This document shows, piece by piece, positions 1 to 14,016 of a stretch of DNA of 64,000 nucleotides (positions within the stretch are counted from its first letter, which is position 1; each line of letters begins with the position of its first letter). This DNA comes from Lutjanus erythropterus (taxonomy: Eukaryota > Chordata > Actinopteri > Lutjaniformes > Lutjanidae): positions 22,377,945-22,441,944 of the forward strand of contig CM034599.1 in the NCBI GenBank assembly GCA_020091685.1. The letters run 5' to 3'. The notes below the pieces were generated by a model. That model had not been told where the DNA came from, ran no database searches, and was given only the letters and a program-made list of their open reading frames with translations. A program made the position numbers and the translations under genes.

Positions 1-3000
1 CAGTAGAGGTTTGTGCCCTGTTGCTTAAGACCACTTAGGCTAAAGTTTCCCTTAAATGTTCATCTAAGGATGCCTTAGGAAGAAATGAGTTGCTTAAAAT
101 CACTAAAGAGATATCCTTAGCATGTTGTAAGGGCAAACTCTTTAATCTCTAAACGTTTAACCTTAGTCAGTATTCCCTTACGAGTTGCAAAAAGGCTCTT
201 GGTGACCATTTTTCCTCTAAAAACGGACCCGTACCAGTCCTTAAAATCGAAATAACCTGTGGAACACAAGACAATGGCTGAATTTATTGTCATTGAAGAG
301 GAGGACATATCAAGATGCATTTTACAGGACAAAGAAAACTCACTAACTCTAGCAAATTTGTAGCTGGCTAGCTAAATGTTAACATGGCCCTAGCTGTATC
401 AGTGTATCAAATAAAAACAAGAAGACCTATTGACTTACTAACTAATTAATCTATTAACCTAAATGCATGTATTTCTCATTTATAAAATATTTAACGTATA
501 TGTTTTCATTAGCACATCAGTATAATATAAGATGATTTAAAATGACAGTAAAAATTGTTAGGAACATTTATTTGTGCAATTCTTTATTGATAAGGCCTTT
601 TGTGAATGAGGTTGTGATGGTTTGTTATTTTTAAGAAGTGGGAGACACTGCATTATGATATATGGTGCTTGGTTAGTGACCACTGGTTGTACACTACTTT
701 TCACAATGCATTATAAGATATGTTAACTCCACCAGTCTCACTATACATTTGTACAGCAATACAAACTGGCAAACTCAACGTAGTGACTAGAGAGTGATTT
801 CAGAAACAGCCTTAGTCTAAATATTCAGGAAGGCGATGACTGAAGAGGCTTTATTCAGTGCTTCTAAGTGAATCCCTCAGCTTAGGTAAATATTTTTGCA
901 TAAGGGACAAGCTTAAGTTTGAAATTTAAGGTGGGTTATGCAACCAGTCACTGCACACCTCACAACCAAAAGAACTACTAAATGCAACTACTATTGCATC
1001 ATGCCCAATCAAGTGCATATGTGGTGACAGCGACCACGATGTTGGATACGAGTTAAATTCTAAATCGATTATAGAGCATCAGTGCTAGGGTATAATAGAT
1101 ATTGCCCAATTTTCTTCTGCAGGGATAATGAGACTCTTGCAGCAGTGATGCCACCCAGAAATGTGTCTGTGTGACGTCTGCCGGAGCTGTGATGTAGACA
1201 GTAGTGACATGAATGATAATGCAGCTCTGTTTAGAGAGCCACTTCATGCGATGCAAGTATAATTGGTTGGATTTAATATTGGACTGTCTGAGTCAACCTT
1301 TGTGCAGCCAGAATCATCTGCTCAGGTTGTTTTTGGTGTGTGGGGAGGATGAAACTCTTGTTTAGGGGTTTTGGAGACTCAGACTGCGTTTAGAGATTGG
1401 TGCATTTCTAAAATTGTTTTTGTGGCATTTCTTCTTATATACAGTGAGGAGTGGCAGGAATGATAGGACAGAGAGGAAGAAGGTGTGTCATGACAAGTTG
1501 AAAGGAAGATTTAGATCCCACAATATCACAAGCTTCCAGGATGCACCTGACACACTTCAGTTAACAAGGTCTGAGAAAAGTTATGAACACAAACAGCCTC
1601 TGAAGACTCTCATGGATACAGAAATAATTGCTTGACTTAATTCTTCAAACAAGGGCACGGTAAAAGCAGCTTTTTTTAATGGAGTATTAGACATACATAT
1701 GTAGCCTAAAGAAATGTTACTATAAATCACCTATTTATAAAAAAGAATTAATGTCACATCTCAATCAATTAACCTCACCCAAAACACACTCCAGAACCTG
1801 ACACAAATCATCTTATTTTAGGAAATTAATCAATTTTATACCTAATTTAATGTTCCCTGCCATACTGTGACTGTGTCAAACAACCATTTCTGCTCCAGCC
1901 TAGTCTTTGAAGATTTTGCATCTCCCTCCTTTTTCCTGTCATGTTCTAATAACGAATAGACCTTTCAGACACTTGTCATCCTCATATCAACTAAATGCTT
2001 CTATCTGACAGGGCATTCATTGTAAATTGTGCTGTAGTCTGACAAATGATATCAAAAAGGATTTTCAAATGTTGAACTGGAATTCAGTGCATTTCAAAAC
2101 TGTCTTCCTTACATTCTTATTTGTTTTTAATTGCTTTTTTAAACAGCAAAAACTGAAAAGTGAGTTATCTGATTTATTGATGCTCATCTACTTTAACTTC
2201 CTGGTAATTCAAGGATGGCTACAAGTCCTTAAAAAGTCTTTAAAAAATCACATTTATTAACAAATAGCTGACAGCATGGTCTAAATTTCAGTTCAAGCAT
2301 AAAGTTCACGTACAAAATTTGTTGAAATGGACAAGAGTTGAATTTGAATGCCTCTGTACCGTCTTTTCAAACTTTGTCCCCTGATGACCACTGTAGCATC
2401 TGTTAGAGTCGCATGAAGGAACTAGCTTGTCAGCTAACATGCAAACACTCCAGTTTATGTAGATCTACTGTCTACTGATCTCCAGTATTTCAGAACGCAT
2501 TGCATTTGTCAACTTGAACTGGCGATTCACATTTGGCAGTACCTCGCACATTCAGAATATAAATGCAAGGAGAAATATTGGCTAAGTAGTGTGTTGGAAA
2601 CAATGTCCAACAATACTTGTGCAAAACACGAACTGTAAAAAGTGGGGCAGTCATCAGTTCAGTCTACACAAGGAAGTTGACTAGATTCTTAGATCATTAT
2701 GACAGCAGACAGGAGAGCATTTACTTGTTTATTTAAAAGCTTTGTATAAACTGCAAGGCAGACAACCACAATAGGGTTCTTAATGACTTTCATGGAAATT
2801 TATTTTAGACTTCTGTTGTAAGACAATTGTAGTGATTAAAATCATGAATGACATTTTTTCTTTTTTGAATTAAGACAAATTGTTATTATCAGTTTGTCCT
2901 TTGAGTAAATATATATATGTATATGGTCAGATCAGATTTTTTTTTACATTTGATGTTTAGATTTATTGCAAAATTGCAATATAAACAGCATATAAACATT

Positions 3001-4119
3001 AAAAAGTTTTACATTTATTTTTGCTGATAGATGTAGACATCCATGTAGTCTCTTACTGTAAAATAAATAAAGTAAACATCTATTTTAAAATGAGATAGTA
3101 TTCCAAGTGTGTATTTGGAATGACTCTCATTAGGTGTGTTAAGTACTTGCAATCCCATTATAGCTGTCTGAACACTATGCCTTATCATCCTGTCAGGTCA
3201 TTTGCCAGACTGTATCCAGCAATTTTTTATGGCGCCGTTTTTCATGACAGCACAGGTACTATGTGGACATTATCTATGACAGGCCTACTTGATGGTGACA
3301 ATAAAGTCATAGACCTGTATAGCAATACCCATTAAAGAGCTTTTTATCTCTGATACTGAAGCAATAACCATCTCTCTGACAACAAATTTATCTTTAGGAT
3401 TCAGTGTATGCTCAGTCATAAATCTGGTTTGCTGTCAACATTGACCCTGTTGTGGTGGTGCACTGGTTAAGGTAGCGAACCAGCGGAGAGGATCAGGGGT
3501 GTTATGGTGCTCTTCATTTAACTTGCAGCCCAGTTTGACAGTTTGGGCCAGTGAGCAACAAGTTCTCTGACAGTCATGTAGCACAGTAAGCTGCTTGTCT
3601 GCTGGGCCAGTTTTCTTACTCTGTAGCCTATGTGCAGCGAGGTAGGCTCGGGCTGTTCAGGAGCTACGCAATTACTCGTTATCAAAGGGTGAAAAATGTC
3701 AGGACACTGTGGAGGGAGACTGGCAGGATGAGGGAATTGGGTTGAATAAAGATGATGCACGTCTCATGTTTTAGTCAAAGGGCAGCAACTTAGACAGCAG
3801 ATATAACTAGGCCAGAACAACCAGGTTTATCCAGATGAGATTAGTTTCAGTTCTCTCTTCAAAATACTTTGAGCCCCTAGTCAGAGTCAAGGGGCTCTAT
3901 CTCCCACCCAGTGTTTTTGTTGTGTAAGTGCAGATGCACTTGTTTACATCGATGTGTTGGTCTGAAAGTGAGGTGTGGTCAGGTGCATTGTTTGGGAATT
4001 GCTATCTTGAGGCAGCAGAATGCAGCTGGGCCACTGACCAATGAAAATCACACAGTATTTTCTTGGCATTTAAAGGACGCATTATTGGGATACTAAGTTT
4101 TCAATTTATAATTTCATTT

Positions 4120-4225
4120 AGCAGACGCTTTTATCATACATACATACATCTGAGAGCTGATACAACACTTGAACCTGCATCAGCAGGTTCACTATTCACA
4201 CGCACTCTGCTCCTAGTGCACTGAA
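4120..4225 (+). repeat. Interspersed repeat containing CATTTAGCAGACGCTTTTAT
   Basis: CATTTAGCAGACGCTTTTATC at 4124 onward is a word found in a very common teleost interspersed repeat. It is followed by a degenerate body up to CTAGTGCACTGAA. The identification rests on recollection of the repeat word. Confidence 0.55.
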
Positions 4226-7109
4226 GTTAATCCATGGGTCATAAAAATTACCACTCCGATTCAAGGCAGATGCGCTGCAAGAAGGTGAAATAGGATGAAA
4301 TGTCTTCCCATTAACTGCTGTTTGCATTTACGCATAAGGCACAGCAGCTGAAATCCTACAGGATCTGTCAGGATCTGATGTTATTAATGCTCTGTTCTTC
4401 AACCCATTCAAGAGGTCTCACATACAGTCACAGTTCTTACAGTGAAACTGTTTGGCGTAAAGCAGCAGGTTAATCCTGACTTCCATCAGAACTGTCTAAA
4501 AAATATTTCCTCTGTTCCTCTAGAGAGTTTCCTCTGTCCTTTCCAGTTTCTAAGTGCGGTTTTAAGTTTTGCTGCTTAAATGTTAATAATATTTGCGCCA
4601 GTGACATTACTGTGCACATGGAAATACATATTTAAAATGACTGAAAGCAGCCTCTATATTCAATAATGTTAAAGTGATTGGGACATTCTGATCAGTTTCA
4701 TTCATATTACATCCAGAACACACCTATGATTAATTAAGAGGCTAAATACAACCACTTTGCACCTTGTACTTTACTTTGTACCCAGATTATGCACGGTTTA
4801 AATAGCAAAGTGTAGTTGGACATACCCTAAATGCATTTGTGCCATGCACTTAAGTTTATGCCCTATAGACTATGTAATTAGGGCACTAGGAACCCCCCAC
4901 ATGTCCTTATCTGATTGTAAACTTTTTTTTTAAATTACTGGAATATCACCACACTGACATGTGTCAAAGTGAGTTAAATACTGGCAAGCTTCCCCTTGAC
5001 ACAGTGCAAAAGTGGGTGCCCATTAGCCTCTTGAATAAAATTTTGTTTAGCCAACCCACTCCTCTCTAATGGTTGTTTGAATTACCTGTGCTCGAACTCT
5101 TCACTTGCAGAATGAGAGGACAATCTCCAGTAAAAGTTTTTTTTTAATCAAATCTGTAAGCTCTTTTTTTTGCATTAAATATGTCCCACAGTATGGTAGC
5201 TTTATTCTTTAAAACACAGATTTAAATATTTACATGGCCTACTTCATGTCCTTAGTGCTCAGTCTTTAAAGTACCCATTTTAAATTAAATTCTAAACCAA
5301 CTCCTTCACCTCAGGCTCACTGAATGTGTGTGTAATACATTAAAGCCCCTAGGGGCTCACAGATGTGTAGATATGTAACCTGGTGACTCCACGTGGTAAT
5401 GGAAATTCTGGGAAGCAGATTCAAATGATCTCCCGGTAGTCTGTCAATATCCCTGCAGTTTTCACCAGCCGGCTCCCGTTCACACAAGAGACTCCACGTT
5501 TACCGTGTTTGAGATAAATGGATTAACATTAAAGCCATCATACATGTGCCATGTGCCGACAGATTCAACTTTGACGATAACCATCTGCACTGGCTATCAT
5601 TGCCATCCCCGTCCCAATTCTGATACATGCAACCACTTTATTTTGTGCTGAATTTGAACTACATGAGGCAGGAAAGGGTGTCAGAGAACAAGATAACACA
5701 AAAGCACTTTGAAAATTACCAGATCATCACCAGCTCCTGCCACGGTTGCTAGGCAACCAAACCCTGCTATTCAATTGTTGAATGTTCAACGCTATCCAGC
5801 TGGTCCAGTTATTCCCTTATCGCAGGTACAGTGAAAGGCCCCAGTGCATTGTGGGATACAATACACCAGAGACTTAATCAAAGCAGTGGTTTATGCTGTT
5901 GTTCGACCATCAGTCACAGTCAATGAATCAAATGTGTGCTGTTACTGTGGCAATGCAATGAAGGGGTGTGGGTGTTGGTGCAAGCAGTCATGCATGCATG
6001 AATTCAATGAATTTATGTGTGAATGTGTTTTTTTTTATCCTTTAACCAAGCTAGAGGCTTAATTGGAAATAAATGACCTCCATCCTCAGGAGTTTCAACC
6101 TTAGCCTTACACTGTACATTTCTGTACATTAGCAAAAAGCAAAAGGTCTCAGTTTCAGTCATGAATCAGGAACTAGTATTTTGTATGTTTGGCCATGGAA
6201 TGATAGGTACTATATTGACCCGTTAAGTTTTTTTCTGTGGTGCATAATAACCTTGTTTGCTTGCTGCTGTGTGGAATTTTGATTATTTATCAAAGCCCAC
6301 ATTTTTCATGCTATTTAACAGCACTTACTCTGCCTTGTTGAGTTTTCGTGCCTTGATTTTGACACGTGCCCTTGACTAACTCCATTACTCAAGCTACTGT
6401 TGGCACATAATTATAAATCCACTCATTTTCCACATCACTCCCTGCCTAAAGAGCTTTATAAATTAGCTTTTGTGTGCATAAGTTGTGAAAAGAATGTGTG
6501 GCCATTATATGCCAGAGGGTGATGTGGCTTTCTATCCAAATTAATAAAAAAAAAAAGCTTTTTGTACAGTACAGTAGTGACAGATGTTTTGAGCTACTGT
6601 ACTATGTCTACAAAAGCATTACAGACTACTGAGTCCTCATTTTGATATACTATAGTGTGTGACAACAACAAAGTTAAAATTGAACTCAGTATTGTGTCAC
6701 TTTTTGACTTTGAGCTGAAACCTCTCCAGAGAAAATGGTGGTAATTGCAGGGCTGGCTGGGCCACAACCACAGCAATTTGCTGCAATATCAATGGACAGA
6801 TGGACAGATAAAAGGCTTTGACATCTTTCCCCCCTCCAAAAAAGTGTGCGTATGTTGGTTTCTATGTGTCAGAATGACACTCATAGCATTAATATTTTAC
6901 TAATACATCCATTTAGCAAAGAGTATCTTGAGATGTGAGACTACACATCAATTCATGAATTAGCAGCCTTGATAGTGATGAAGGACAATAACATTCATTT
7001 ATCGTAGCCTTGAAAGAAGCACACGTGACTAAGTGGTGAGTTCATAAATTAGCTTATATCTAGCAAGCCAAGAAATAAGATTTGATAACTAAGTTTTTCT
7101 AATGTTTTT

Positions 7110-7236
7110 GGTAACACTTTACTTAAAGGGGTGTGCATAATACTGACATGACAACTTCATAACCACAACATGACACCTGTCATAAACATGGAGTCTGAGT
7201 GTTTGACTGTAGTCATTAAGTGTTATTCTATAAATG
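7110..7236 (+). repeat. Interspersed repeat beginning GGTAACACTTTACTTAAAGG
   Basis: This contains GGTAACACTTTACTTAAAGG, CATGACAACTTCATAACCAC and ATGACACCTGTCATAAACAT, the alternating direct and inverted words of a widespread fish repeat. No coding capacity. Confidence 0.55.
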
Positions 7237-7261
7237 TTCTTCTACTTGTTTGGATTGCTAT

Positions 7262-7745
7262 AGTCAGTGAATTACCTGTAGTCAATGGCGGTCGAGAAGA
7301 CCCCAGTTCAGAGAAGCGTAGAGGACTACCAGTGTAAGAAGTTAAGCAATATACTTCTGTGGACAGCAACAAAACATTTTTAGCCACTTACAGAAAGACC
7401 CACCAAAAAAAATCTGTCATTTTAAGTGTATGCTATTTTGAGCATATTTTCATTGCATTACCTTGTCATCAGGAAGCCTTTTTTTCCCAATAGGAAACCA
7501 CCATTATATGAGCCAAATACTGCTCTCTCACTCAACCAGACTCATTTGGTGAAAACTGTCATTTTAAAATGCCCAATTCTCACAATTTGCCAGTGGAGTC
7601 TGGTTGGTTTGGCAAGAGCGATATTTCGCTTATATAACAATATAACAGTGGTTTCCTGTTAGAAAAAGACGGACTGACAACAAGGTAAAGTGGTAAAAAT
7701 ACTAAATATTGAGTACTGTTCTCAAACAATGTCAACTCTCAGCTT
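7262..7745. repeat. Palindromic foldback element, copy A (truncated)
   Basis: Begins TAGTCAGTGAATTACCTGTAG, shared with copy B, and carries the family blocks AGCCAAATACTGCTCT and GAGTCTGGTTGGTTTGG. The right half is the degenerate inverse complement of the left half. The outer ends and the centre are missing. Confidence 0.75.
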
Positions 7746-8951
7746 TTATTGTTGCTTTTATGTGTCAGCATCATTGGTAGCAGATTTACAAGATGAGATA
7801 ATATTCTACAGTTCTCTGGAGCTAAATTTAGGTTGTCTGTTTGTCCATCCATTTCTGTCACTGGTGCATCAATTAGAGCATATAATAAACATAAAAAACA
7901 AAATTTTGGCCTTTGATTAAAGAAGCTGACTGAATGTAATCTGTGGGTTTACAGCTGCTCAGGTCAGGCCTTTCCTTCATTAATTAAAACATTTGAAGAT
8001 GCACTCGCTCAGAGCAGAATATAAAAGCCAATTAATATTTTATAATTAGTTTATCTTACTGATAACCGTTTTAGTGATGTTGCTGGCAGCATTTACCCCT
8101 CTGCATGGCCAAAACTGTTGCTAAGGCATTGCTCAAATACTTCTTCCTGAACATGAGAGGACGAACTGGGAATTTTGGGCATGTCTAATCTGACTTGATA
8201 TCGACTTGTCTAAGAGTAAGCCAGGTTTGGTATAGAGTCAAATTAACTTGCAATGCTGACATTTACCAATGATGGTAAGAGACTGTAAGTTTTAATAATC
8301 AACTATAGGTCACAGTAGGAGTGATTGAACAGAGAGACAGATAAATGAGAGACACAGAATATAAATAAAAACAGATGATGGGAGCCAGTAGAAGGGTGTG
8401 ACAGATTTGCTGAACATATGCACAAACTGAATGTTTGAAATGCCAAATTTGCATGTTATACGCTCTGACTGTAAGTTCAAAGTTTCCTAACGACTGCCTA
8501 TCATCTGCATCTGAAGCACATTGCACAGAGGCTCATGCGCTCTTTGAAATGTAAACACTGAGCCGGGACTGGAGTTGTCCACGTGCAGTATGTGTCATTT
8601 GAAAAAATGTATTTTTAGTTCCTTTAATGTTGTCAGCGTTTGCATTGGCTGGCTGTCTCTCATTTTCTGGAGACCATAAAGGCTGTCACAGGCGAGGCGA
8701 GCTTCCACTGAGAGGAAACAGATTGCTCGTGTTGTCAGAATTCTGGGTTAGAGGATAGAGCCGGAGCTGAGCCCCGAAAGTGGCGGCAGAGCATGGCCAA
8801 GTGCCCACATACACAAACGCGCACACACACTGGGAGGAAGATGGAGAGGCTAAAAATACACAGGGTAATGAGAGTGTGGTGTCGCTGTCATCCTCATGCT
8901 CTGTCGCCTGTAGCCACACCATCTCTTTCTCCTGACTGTCGTGTCTCAGTA

Positions 8952-8963
8952 TGCACACACGCA

Positions 8964-9036
<73 letters not shown>

Positions 9037-9050
9037 ACATACACACACAC
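8952..9050 (+). repeat. CA microsatellite
   Basis: About 100 bases of nearly pure CA dinucleotides. The long open frames over it on both strands (Cys/Val and Thr/His runs) are artefacts of the repeat. Confidence 0.97.
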
Positions 9051-9860
9051 AAAACAAAACACAGACCTGATGGATTATTAGCTCAGGTAGCGTCGCAATT
9101 AAAGTCTTAGCTATGGAAGCTTTTACAGTCTGTACTATCTCAGTCAATCTGCAACCTTTTCTTTCAAAAGAGTCATCTTTGGCCCGATCCCCCAAAAATC
9201 TGCCTGGAGCTGCAACCATTAACTTCTCTATTTTCCTCAGAAACTTTTCTTTTTTTGCGGAGATTTGGTATCCACAGATAACGTAGGGAGGAAGAGGTGC
9301 TGAACCATAGATGTAGGCTATTACTCACATTTTATTATGCCACTGGATAGGGCTGCAGACTACTGACCCCTACATTAATCTGATATAAAATTGAGGATCA
9401 AGGTGTGAAATTGACATTTCCATACTTTCCATACTTACAGTAGAGGTTGTATTTGTCAGTTAAAGATGGAATAAGCAAATCTCGAGAAAAATAACTGATT
9501 GTCTCATTCTCAGGTCATCAACTTACCAACACTTTGGACTGGTGGCTCAAAGATGGTCTCTAAATACTTTTTAAGTTTTGGGTATGAGACTCAGCAATCA
9601 ACGTTCTTAATGACCTGTGATTGACCAGAGTGTTCTGTCCTGGGCTAGATGTGGTTAAAGCTTGAAAACAGAGCCAAGTGGAGGAGTCGAAATTCTGTTT
9701 TCCCTCACTCGAATTACATTATGCTTAAAAGATTATTATTGAACTTTTGCCCAAAAATATATCACCTACCCCAGCTTTAAGTGAAGTTTTTGCCCCATTA
9801 GTGGAGGAGCCTAAGGTGGAGATGCCAGCCTATTAAATGTTTTTGATCAAAAATAAAATA

Positions 9861-9990
9861 GCCCGGGGAAACCTGGTGGCTATCAGGTACAGAGGCTATC
9901 AGGCCTCAGCAGTGGCCGCTGGCTCGATTCTAGTCTGCAGCCCTATGGTACGTGTTGTTGTTGTACGTGTTGTTTATAACATAAAATAAA
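9861..9990 (+). repeat. tRNA-derived SINE-like repeat
   Basis: GCCCGGGGAAACCTGGTGGC is followed 60 bases later by GGCTCGATTCT (9921-9931). That is close to the Pol III B-box consensus GGTTCGANTCC. An A-rich AAAATAAAATAAG tail follows. It does not fold as a full tRNA, so it is called a SINE rather than a tRNA gene. Confidence 0.6.
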
Positions 9991-11382
9991 ATAAGATGCC
10001 AAACAACTTTAGTCAGGGCACAAAATTAGCACCAGCCAAATGTTGGTAAAATATGTAGATTTACTTCACTCATCATCCCAAAAAAATAATGTTAATCTGT
10101 TGAGTGGCTGCTAAAATTTGAACATTCACTAGGAACTGTTTTTTTTTTTTTTTACGTCAGACAGATCCTGTTGATTATGGTGAAGGCCAGACCCTACTTT
10201 ACCTCAACCATCAGGCCAAATTTTCACTTGCATACAAATTGGACAAGCTTGTGTAGTGTCCAGTATTGACACATATAAAGATGGGCAAGATGGTCACACC
10301 TCAAAGGCAAGCCAAAATATCTTGATTGCCCCCTGGTGGCTAGCTGTTGTATAGGTCATAAATCCTACCTCCTCCATTTTAGTAGATAGGACACGGACAG
10401 TAATTATTTTTGTCAACCTGTGCCCTGAATTTTGATAGCGTTTTGCACAAGATACTGATGATGAATGACCTAATTTTCATTAAATTCATCTTGGGTATCA
10501 AACAATGATCACCAGAGGAAACATTGTAATGTTTTGGAGACTCCAGAAACCAAATGGCACCACCCTTGGGGCAAATTTCAAAGTTATACACATCACTGGG
10601 AAGGCTCCTCACAGTGCAAAATTAACAATGTTTTTCATTCATTCAGTCCTTTGCCTTTATAATCAAGAGTCATCTTATGCTCTATGTAGAAGCCATTAGC
10701 TTACAGTTTGTTTGAACTGACAGAATTAAAATGTGCATACAGTCTGAGGACACAAACACATGATCCTGTTTGTTAATTTATTTGGTGATTGTAGGCCAGA
10801 TGGTCAGTATGAGTGCAGTCTGCTCAAATTAATACCTTTAGTCAGAGAGCATTGAGTCCGTTTGGCTCTGAAAGGTTTTATGTGCGTCTGAATTCCTGTT
10901 TGAAAGCATGCTGGTGTTTTTCGTTCGTGATCATAATTGTGTTTTGTTCCATGTACTTAAAAATGTGTAAACTGTAAATGTAGCACCGTTTGTGTTTATT
11001 TTGGTTGAAAAAAATGTGGTGATAAGCATGGCGTATTTCCAGCATTGTTTAATAACCATAGAGGATTCACTACATGCTGCACTACTGTCGGTTTATTCTA
11101 GGAATCTGGTAGCATTGTGGTTGAATCAGCTTGAGATTAACCAGATCTGACAAAGCTCACTGCCTAAAAAAGCACAAACTCTCGAGAAAACGCTTGTTGT
11201 GTCCCCAGAGGGCACTTTGATTCTCTCTATCCTTCTGCCAGCTCACTTCATGCCTTGCTCAGCTCTCATTGATGTGAAAATCGTTCTACAGATACGGGAA
11301 TATCAATGTGTATGTCTGCGCGTGTGCCTGTTTGCTCACTTCACACACCTGCTCATTTGCCTGTGTGTCTATGTGTTATTCT

Positions 11383-11407
11383 TGTGTGTGTGTGTGTGTG
11401 TGTGTGT
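11383..11407 (+). repeat. GT microsatellite
   Basis: About twelve TG units, followed by a T run. Confidence 0.95.
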
Positions 11408-11780
11408 TTTTTTTATTTATTTTATTTTAATGCTTTATCTGTCCTCATCCGTTGAACCTCCTATCTGAGCAGCCGGGGTACATCACCTAGATGAAAGGAA
11501 CAGAGGCTTTTTTATGTACGCGCAACATTTAAATTGCATGAGCTTGTTATTGTGGTGTGACTTATCTTTGGAAGGCTAATTGAAAATTGAGCTGAATACA
11601 TTGTTTGCATGTGTTTGAGACCAACAAACGGATGTGGCGAGGTGTGATCTCTTTTTTTGTTGTTGTTGGTTTAGGAGGTGTGCACTATTTGACATCTTTT
11701 GATCGCAGAGACTAAAATTATGGATTGATACTGCAAAAGGAGAAATCTGCAATATAGTTTCTGTAGTAAATATAAATATT

Positions 11781-11873
11781 TATGTGTGTGTGTGTATATA
11801 TATATATAATAATATATATATTATTATATATTTACATACATAAAAAAATATATGTATATATATGTGTATGTGG
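11781..11873 (+). repeat. TG/TA compound microsatellite
   Basis: Alternating TGTG and TATA tracts, able to form a TA-rich cruciform. Confidence 0.9.
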
Positions 11874-13421
11874 TTCACATTAATTTGAATTCAAATTAAG
11901 GCCAAATCAACTTACAGTATAGGACTCATTGTAACTTATTATCATCAAATTACAGTGCAGTGCTCATCTTGCGCTCCTGCAGCATTCCTGCAGCCTGCTT
12001 AGGCTACCTCAAGTCTTGCGATGAGGGGTTGCGGGAAACAACATCAGCCATAAACTGTATATTAAACTGGATTTCAACCTATTTAATATACCGAGTATGG
12101 CTCCAACTTTATATTTGGACTACTGTACTCATTTTTGAAAGCGCAGTTGTTACATATTACGCTTTTAAATTCATAAATCTAAAGTGTTGAAATTCATGCC
12201 ACCAAATATTTGTCGTGGTTCCAGTGCCCCCCAGTCTTCCCTGTTTTATTACTGTAACTGTTTCATAATGTGATGAGCTCAATCTTGCTTGATGAGGACG
12301 TCTATGGAAATCATCATTCTCACAAAAGACAGATCGAGCCCCCAGAGAAAGCTGTGGGTGGATGTGTGGGACTGCTGTATCAATTCTCTCGCGCTTACCA
12401 ATCTCATCTCGCATGGCCTCGTTTTCACTGCGGAGCATCGGAGACTCACCATAACCCGACTGAGAGAGAAACCAGAAAAAGAGTCTAAAATCACTTTACG
12501 GGTCCTGAGTGGCCCGCGCTCACCACAGACCAAAGCCTGCGTATCCATGACAACGCTAAGATGGGATCCACTCTTAGCCATTGACTCCTCTCAGTCAGCG
12601 CTGAGTGCTGAGGGAGGAAGTGGAGATAAGGGGAGATTCAATTCAATTTGCTCTGAATGGCTGCTTGCCCCTCATGTAAATGGAATAAATAGGTTACTCT
12701 CTGAGCTACATAGGAGAACCATAAAAAAGAGAGGGCGAGAATTATGTTGTCATGGTTAAGTCCCCTTTTGGTCCCCAGAGGTGTGATGATAACTCTGGTG
12801 CTTAGATGCGCTTTCCTCTTTCTTTCCTCCTTTTTTAATATTGTGTCATTTTAAGTGCTTTTCCTCCCCTGAAGAATCTTGAGAACGAAAGAAATTGCTC
12901 CTCCTCCCTCTTGGAGTCTCTTCTGTTTGATAAAGGAGAATAATCTTTGGAGAACTGTCGATGCCTTGGCAGCGTAGTTTTATTCTTATGTTGACTGATA
13001 ATCTCATGTGTTAAATAACACAGCCTACTGTAAATACGAACACGACTTATGAATTTTAGGAGCTGGAGCAGGCTAAAACGGGCAGCAAGATATAGTGGAG
13101 CCCACACATGCTGCTCAGCTCCCCTGGAACACCTGTATAAGTGGAGGCTGTAAGCTCAGTTTATAGCAGTTATTAATGTTACTTACGGAGGAAGGAGCAG
13201 GTGCATTCGCTCTGGGATTTCTATCCCAGTCATGTTGACCCAGCGCTGCTCAAATCAATAGCCATTTCCATAGGTTTCATGTTAGTCGGACAGAAATAAT
13301 CCTTTATGTACACTCTTCCTCTGCTACTGGGTGCTGTCTACATAAAGGTGGCACACTTCTTTCTCAGAGTCAGAATGCGTTGTTTGTCTGGGACACATAG
13401 CTTTCTTATTATGTTGTCATA

Positions 13422-14016
13422 TTAAAGGAGCAATATATAGCAATTGTACATCCAAATAGTGAGTTGGAGCCATACACAGTATATTAAATAGGTCGAATCC
13501 CTATTTAATACACATTCTGTGGTTAAACCGAGTTTTCCCCTGCTATCCTCACCCCTTCAGATGTGCGGAAGCTCATGCAGGCTGCAGGAACACTGCAGGA
13601 ACACAAGACAAGCGCAACATTGTGATGATGAACCATATGCTGCAGTTGATCGGCTGTTTATAACAGTCAGAAATCTGTCAGTGTAACGCTAAGCCTCTTA
13701 TCCTGAAAACAAAAGCCCACTGATCCAAAAATACACACTCTGGAGTTTGAGTTGATGATCTCTTTGGACTCATTAACAGACATTTACTCAATCTACAAAC
13801 ATTCAGCATCAATTTGAACTTAAACTAACATGAAACAGGCTAACAATAACACAAATTGTGGGCCAGAATAGACATCTCAGTGGAAGATATGCCGGCTGTA
13901 GTGTTGTTGTCAGAGAAGCGAGTATTTCAACTGGCATGTGTCATTAATATCTGATGGCAATATCATGGTCCCCATATGATAAATTACATTAAATATATAA
14001 CTGATTTCTCCTTTAA
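13422..14016. repeat. TTAA-flanked short DNA-transposon-like element
   Basis: The left end TTAAAGGAGCAATATATAG and right end TATATAACTGATTTCTCC followed by TTTAA are imperfect inverted repeats that both finish in TTAA. The ~0.6-kb interior has no coding capacity. It is consistent with a miniature inverted-repeat element; the class is inferred. Confidence 0.65.

Noticed and set aside
3457..3530. tRNA gene candidate (TGGTGCACTGGTTAAGG resembles an A box)
   Set aside because: There is no matching B box or cloverleaf; at best it is a decayed SINE head.
8686..9219. 177-codon open frame on the minus strand
   Set aside because: It reads through the CA microsatellite (long Cys/Val run). There is no domain and no splice context.
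12289..12759. 156-codon open frame on the + strand as a gene
   Set aside because: No recognisable domain, and competing open frames of similar quality occur on both strands. Kept only as a finding.
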